Virus record (IMG/VR): IMGVR_UViG_3300037584_000446
Coordinates: 1-27,851 of that record
Source: a virus
Length of the DNA: 27,851 nucleotides
Strand: one strand, 5' to 3'
In this document: piece after piece, positions 25,360 through 27,851 of the stretch
Numbering within the stretch: position 1 is the stretch's first letter
Layout of the letters: every line of letters begins with the position of its first letter
Position numbers and translations under genes: made by a program
Notes under the pieces: model-generated
The model's database searches: none
What the model saw: the letters and a program-made list of their open reading frames with translations, nothing else
What the model was told of the DNA's origin: nothing

Positions 25360-25586
25360 TACTCTTCTTTTTGTTTGACCTCACCCGTCTGCATGTTTAT
25401 AACCGAGTTTAGTCCATATTTTTCAATTAGTTCCTTCTCTTTTAACTGGAACTGTACCTTTAATCCGTCAACCTCTAGCAGTAGCTCATGCTTTTTGATC
25501 TCAATGTCACCAAGCATTGCCTTTGCAGAATTTAATTTAGCAGTAGACTCTTTTATAAAATTTAATTCTGTTTCTTCTAATTTCAT
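25359..25586 (-). CDS. Small coiled-coil phage protein, 75 aa
   Basis: This 75-aa protein is one long amphipathic helix (residues ~3-55: LNFIKESTAKLNSAKAMLGD, IEIKKHELLLEVDGLKVQFQ) followed by EKYGLNSVINMQTGEVKQKE. The terminal pattern, a charged helix and then YG-x-x-x-V-I-x-x-Q-T-G-E, recurs in small conserved proteins of Bacteroidetes and marine phages. No function is established as far as I know. It overlaps the holin stop by ATGA and the fibre-like gene by TAATG, so it belongs to the lysis and packaging unit. Confidence 0.7.
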   Translation of the reverse strand: MKLEETELNFIKESTAKLNSAKAMLGDIEIKKHELLLEVDGLKVQFQLKEKELIEKYGLNSVINMQTGEVKQKEE

Positions 25587-26041
25587 TTTGTTCTATTTTT
25601 TCTTCTGAATAATCCCTTCTTTTTTTGTGGTGGTCTAGGCTCAGAAAATATCTTTACCTTCTCATACGAGCGACCCCCAAAATATGATGCAATTACAGTA
25701 GTTAAAATTAACTGCAAAAGCGATATCCATTCTTGCTTTACATTGAATGTTACAACTCCAGCTTCGATGAATATAAGAATCATTGTGTTAACTATCAAAA
25801 ATATTAGCACTAATGGTCGAACATTCTTACTTAACCAAGAATCACTAGACATGTCAGCATTCCACCTTTCTGTTACATTCTTCTCCATCTCTGCCTCCAT
25901 CTCAATTAAGATTTCAGTCATCTCCTTCTCAAACTCAGCCTTCTCGTCCTTAGTACGAACAAAGCGATCTACAAGACCGCCCAACTTATCAACAACAGTA
26001 CCTGTCGTTTCAGCTATTGTATTTGGCAGTATATCTTTCAT
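25583..26041 (-). CDS. Holin (GTA_holin_3TM-like)
   Basis: This 152-aa protein is the likely membrane-hole protein of the lysis cassette. Residues ~33-60 are an acidic helix (KAEFEKEMTEILIEMEAEME), then RWNADMSSDSWLSKNVRPLV leads into two hydrophobic segments at ~75-95 (LVLIFLIVNTMILIFIEAG) and ~105-122 (WISLLQLILTTVIASYFGG). The motif before the first segment is characteristic of the GTA_holin_3TM family. The tail is very basic (PPQKKKGLFRRKNRTK), as in many holins that face the cytoplasm. It follows the amidase with an ATGA overlap. The only caveat is that members of this family are usually described with three segments and I see two strong ones. Confidence 0.8.
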   Translation of the reverse strand: MKDILPNTIAETTGTVVDKLGGLVDRFVRTKDEKAEFEKEMTEILIEMEAEMEKNVTERWNADMSSDSWLSKNVRPLVLIFLIVNTMILIFIEAGVVTFNVKQEWISLLQLILTTVIASYFGGRSYEKVKIFSEPRPPQKKKGLFRRKNRTK

Positions 26042-26451
26042 ATATATTTGTATTCTTCAGTAGCGTCAAAACTTGGACACGCCTTATTAGCAAAGTCCCT
26101 GTGTCCATGTATTACCGAATCAGGAAATGTCAATTTCAAAAACTCTAAAAGTATTTTTAACGACTTCTTTTGCTCATCAGTGCGAGTGTCCTCAGCATCT
26201 CCTTTCTCATTAACACCACCTACATAGCATATGCCTACACTCTCTTTATTGTACCCTTTAGTATGCGCCCCTTGTCTACTTATAGGTCTACCTATCTCAA
26301 TCGACCCATCTAGTCTTACAACGTAATGGTATCCAATGTCTGACCACTTACGATCCTCAACGTGCCATTTTCTAATGGTATCCACACCAATATCCATAGA
26401 TGGTGGTGTAGCAGCACAGTGTACAATAATTTTTTTAATCTTTCTATTCAT
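26038..26451 (-). CDS. Endolysin: N-acetylmuramoyl-L-alanine amidase, T7 lysozyme type
   Basis: The enzyme cleaves the bond between MurNAc and L-Ala in peptidoglycan. In the 137-aa form from 26451, IIVHCAATPPS carries zinc ligand His11, GYHYVVRLDGS carries Tyr41 (T7 Tyr46), GAHTKGYNKESVGICYVGG is the central family motif, and HGHRDFANKACPSF carries His117, Lys123 and Cys125, matching T7 His122, Lys128 and Cys130. All key residues are present, so it should be active. The ATG at 26451 overlaps the previous stop by 8 bases; an in-frame ATG at 26466 adds five residues and is also possible. There is no signal peptide, so the holin must release it. T7 lysozyme also inhibits T7 RNA polymerase, but nothing suggests that here. 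Confidence 0.92.
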   Translation of the reverse strand: MNRKIKKIIVHCAATPPSMDIGVDTIRKWHVEDRKWSDIGYHYVVRLDGSIEIGRPISRQGAHTKGYNKESVGICYVGGVNEKGDAEDTRTDEQKKSLKILLEFLKLTFPDSVIHGHRDFANKACPSFDATEEYKYI

Positions 26452-26713
26452 TGTTGTTAATTTCATAAAGCCTTTGCTCCATTGTGTTTAGTTTAGATTT
26501 TATTTCTATAATTTCAGTCTTTATGTACTCAAGCTCTGCACTTGTTTTTACAATCGCTCTTTTTAACTGCTCATCCATAATAGGTAACTCTTTAGCCTCT
26601 TCAATCTGTGCTTTTAATGAAAAGTACATACCAATAACAAATCCTAAGACCATAATAACTGAAACCATGTCTTTTGCTGTTAGATTGATCCGTGTCTTTT
26701 CACTTATATTCAT
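26444..26713 (-). CDS. Membrane-anchored coiled-coil protein, spanin-like
   Basis: The 89-aa product has one N-terminal hydrophobic segment (residues ~15-33, DMVSVIMVLGFVIGMYFSLK) and then a long charged helix with heptad spacing (EAKELPIMDEQLKRAIVKTS, TEIIEIKSKLNTMEQRLYEI). This matches the layout of an inner-membrane spanin such as Rz, with a membrane anchor and a periplasmic coiled coil. It directly precedes the amidase (8-base overlap), and its ATG overlaps the upstream stop (ATGA). I see no nested or following small lipoprotein (Rz1-type), so the spanin call rests on topology and neighbours. It could also be an accessory holin or antiholin. Confidence 0.6.
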   Translation of the reverse strand: MNISEKTRINLTAKDMVSVIMVLGFVIGMYFSLKAQIEEAKELPIMDEQLKRAIVKTSAELEYIKTEIIEIKSKLNTMEQRLYEINNNE

Positions 26714-27117
26714 GATTGAAATTGTGCTAAATAGTTAGTAATCATTTGTAGGTACTTGTCTTTTCTCTCTTGTGTAAATACATCATCTACAGATATACCT
26801 GATAATAAATCATTAACAGATCCTACTGCACCTGTTTGTGCAAACTGTAATACATTTACAAACTTAGTCATCAAGGCTTCACCCTGCTCAACTGTAACAC
26901 CTGCATTCCTATTATCTAATAAGAACGTTTGTATTAGTTGCAGGCAAAACTCTATATCCATTGAAAGCCTCTCGTCTACACTTATAGGTTGCACAGGTCC
27001 AATATACTCAACAGCATAACCTTCACCTAAAGTGTCAGCAAATGCTTGAGCATCTTCCTCTGTTGCAAACTTTTTTGTGCAACTCCAGTTGTCTTTATAT
27101 ATCTTATAATAATTCAT
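26710..27117 (-). CDS. Hypothetical phage protein, 135 aa
   Basis: The product starts NYYKIYKDNWSCTKKFATEE with a small alpha/beta N-terminal part (DAQAFADTLGEGYAVEYIGP, residues ~20-43). A helical C-terminal part follows (DIEFCLQLIQTFLLDNRNAG, KFVNVLQFAQTGAVGSVNDL). It has no membrane segment or catalytic motif. It lies between a conserved 88-aa gene (ATGA overlap) and the spanin-like gene (ATGA overlap), just downstream of a fibre gene. The location would fit a fibre-assembly chaperone, but nothing in the sequence proves this. I do not recognise a named family. Confidence 0.65.
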   Translation of the reverse strand: MNYYKIYKDNWSCTKKFATEEDAQAFADTLGEGYAVEYIGPVQPISVDERLSMDIEFCLQLIQTFLLDNRNAGVTVEQGEALMTKFVNVLQFAQTGAVGSVNDLLSGISVDDVFTQERKDKYLQMITNYLAQFQS

Positions 27118-27380
27118 TCCATTGAAGGTTCAGGGCTTTTCCAATCGGCAGTATTCATTATCTGAAATATCTCTTCATTATTATAAACTCCTTCCGATGT
27201 AGTTAATGCTTGAACGGATGCAGGAATAGATTCAGTGTCCCACTTTACTAATGTTTTAGTATTGTCATTTGACTTTCTAAGAGTTTCAGCAGAGTCTTCT
27301 AGTACCTGACTAAAATCAATTAGACCTATCTCGGAAATATTAAATATTGTATAACTTCTATGTTCATTATTATGCGACAT
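27114..27380 (-). CDS. Conserved small phage protein, 88 aa
   Basis: The product has HRSYTIFNISEIGLIDFSQV, then VLEDSAETLRKSNDNTKTLV and KWDTESIPASVQALTTSEGV, ending EIFQIMNTADWKSPEPSME. I recognise this series from small conserved genes of flavobacterial phages that accompany fibre genes; no function is known to me. It is hydrophilic, without membrane segment. The ATG is 16 bases after the LamG-like gene and is preceded by TTTTAAAATATAAGT with no Shine-Dalgarno. It overlaps the next gene by ATGA. Confidence 0.7.
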   Translation of the reverse strand: MSHNNEHRSYTIFNISEIGLIDFSQVLEDSAETLRKSNDNTKTLVKWDTESIPASVQALTTSEGVYNNEEIFQIMNTADWKSPEPSME

Positions 27381-27396
27381 ACTTATATTTTAAAAT

Positions 27397-27851
27397 TTAT
27401 CTAATAATGCCGTATCTGACTTTAATAGCATTATAATTCCTTAAAACTTCAGCAGCTGAAAGAGCCTTACCATAGATTGCTGCTTGTGATATTTTTCCAT
27501 TTAAAGGAAACTGACCAACAGGAAAGTTTACATTATCCTCAAATGATCCAAGCATCAACTCACTGGTATTTGTGAAATTATATTCTTCTAATCCACTAGC
27601 ACCTAAAAAAGCACCATTTACATATACAGAAAGATTATCTATATCATCATACGTTGCAACTATATTATTCCAACTTCCATCAGAGAATATACCTCTAAAA
27701 TCTAACCCAGAAAAAAAATCTCCAAAGGAACCCGATGTAGAAGCCCTAACAATTAAACCTTTATATGTACTACCCCCTCTCAATCCAATGGTCCATCCAC
27801 CTACAGTATTCGTGTCACGCTTACTTATCAGTCCGTATATGTCACTTGATG
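27397..27851 (-). CDS. LamG / concanavalin A-like fibre or adhesin (5' end outside window)
   Basis: The frame is open to the right edge, so only the C-terminal ~151 residues are seen. They include DGSWNNIVATYDDIDNLSVY followed by VNGAFLGASG, the strand pattern of LamG and ConA-like lectin domains, then FPLNGKISQAAIYGKALSAA and EVLRNYNAIKVRYGI, the common end of that fold in phage and bacterial surface proteins. This supports a carbohydrate-binding fibre tip. No ATG is needed inside the window; a TTG at 27783 is internal. The gene is followed after 16 bases by two small conserved genes and the lysis cassette. Confidence 0.8.
   Translation of the reverse strand, partial: SSDIYGLISKRDTNTVGGWTIGLRGGSTYKGLIVRASTSGSFGDFFSGLDFRGIFSDGSWNNIVATYDDIDNLSVYVNGAFLGASGLEEYNFTNTSELMLGSFEDNVNFPVGQFPLNGKISQAAIYGKALSAAEVLRNYNAIKVRYGIIR

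Noticed and set aside
1-27851. tRNA genes, CRISPR arrays, insertion sequences, attachment sites, reverse transcriptase or variable-repeat pairs
   Set aside because: None could be seen: there are almost no intergenic spaces, no spaced direct repeats, and no transposase, integrase or reverse-transcriptase motifs.

Overview
The window is a 27.9-kb piece of the genome of a tailed, probably short-tailed (podovirus-like) bacteriophage. It contains no host gene, tRNA, integrase, CRISPR array or insertion sequence that I can see. Every supported gene lies on the minus strand. Coding density is close to 100%, and most neighbouring genes overlap (ATGA, TAATG) or are separated by only a few bases. The DNA is AT-rich. 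Start codons are preceded by A/T-rich sequence without a GGAGG-type Shine-Dalgarno, and three sites match the Bacteroidetes -7 promoter element TAnnTTTG. Together with protein sequences that I recognise from crAss-like phages and marine flavobacterial podoviruses (terminase, portal, capsid protein, connector pair, muzzle/stabilization protein), this suggests a phage of a Bacteroidetes host, perhaps an aquatic flavobacterium. I cannot tell from this window whether it belongs inside Crassvirales or to a sister group.

Reading in the direction of transcription (high to low coordinates): (1) 27851-26710 holds the end of a LamG-like fibre or adhesin and two small conserved unknown proteins. (2) 26713-25583 is a lysis cassette: a membrane-anchored coiled-coil (spanin-like) protein, a T7-lysozyme-type amidase and a holin. 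(3) 25586-24039 holds small genes: a coiled-coil protein, a small fibre-like protein, a conserved orphan, an apparent double GroES-like co-chaperonin, and a 91-aa protein just before the terminase that is a positional candidate for the small terminase subunit. (4) 24061-15144 is packaging and head: large terminase, portal, acidic scaffold, major capsid protein, a conserved 246-aa orphan between two terminators, and two connector/ring proteins. (5) 14219-6844 is the tail and surface: an 1832-aa muzzle protein with cysteine-rich, adhesin-like C-terminal modules, a 347-aa fibre-like protein and a 272-aa structural protein. (6) 6829-1 holds a small GNAT-like acetyltransferase followed by three internal-virion (ejection/cargo) candidates of 369, 721 and more than 1043 aa. 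The last one runs off the left edge.

The genes form a coherent late region: the chaperonin-like protein may assist capsid folding; TerL, portal, scaffold and capsid protein build and fill the head; the ring proteins and muzzle close it and form the tail; the fibre proteins bind the host; the large internal proteins probably enter the cell with the DNA; and the holin, amidase and spanin-like protein release progeny. Two strong intrinsic terminators and three promoter-like motifs cluster around portal, scaffold/capsid and connector genes, which suggests that expression is graded around the capsid gene inside an otherwise continuous transcription unit.

The most interesting points are the tandem GroES-like protein, the capsid-gene terminator that also corrects the start of the next gene, the modular muzzle C-terminus, the acetyltransferase beside the ejection proteins, and the unusual Walker A region of the terminase.
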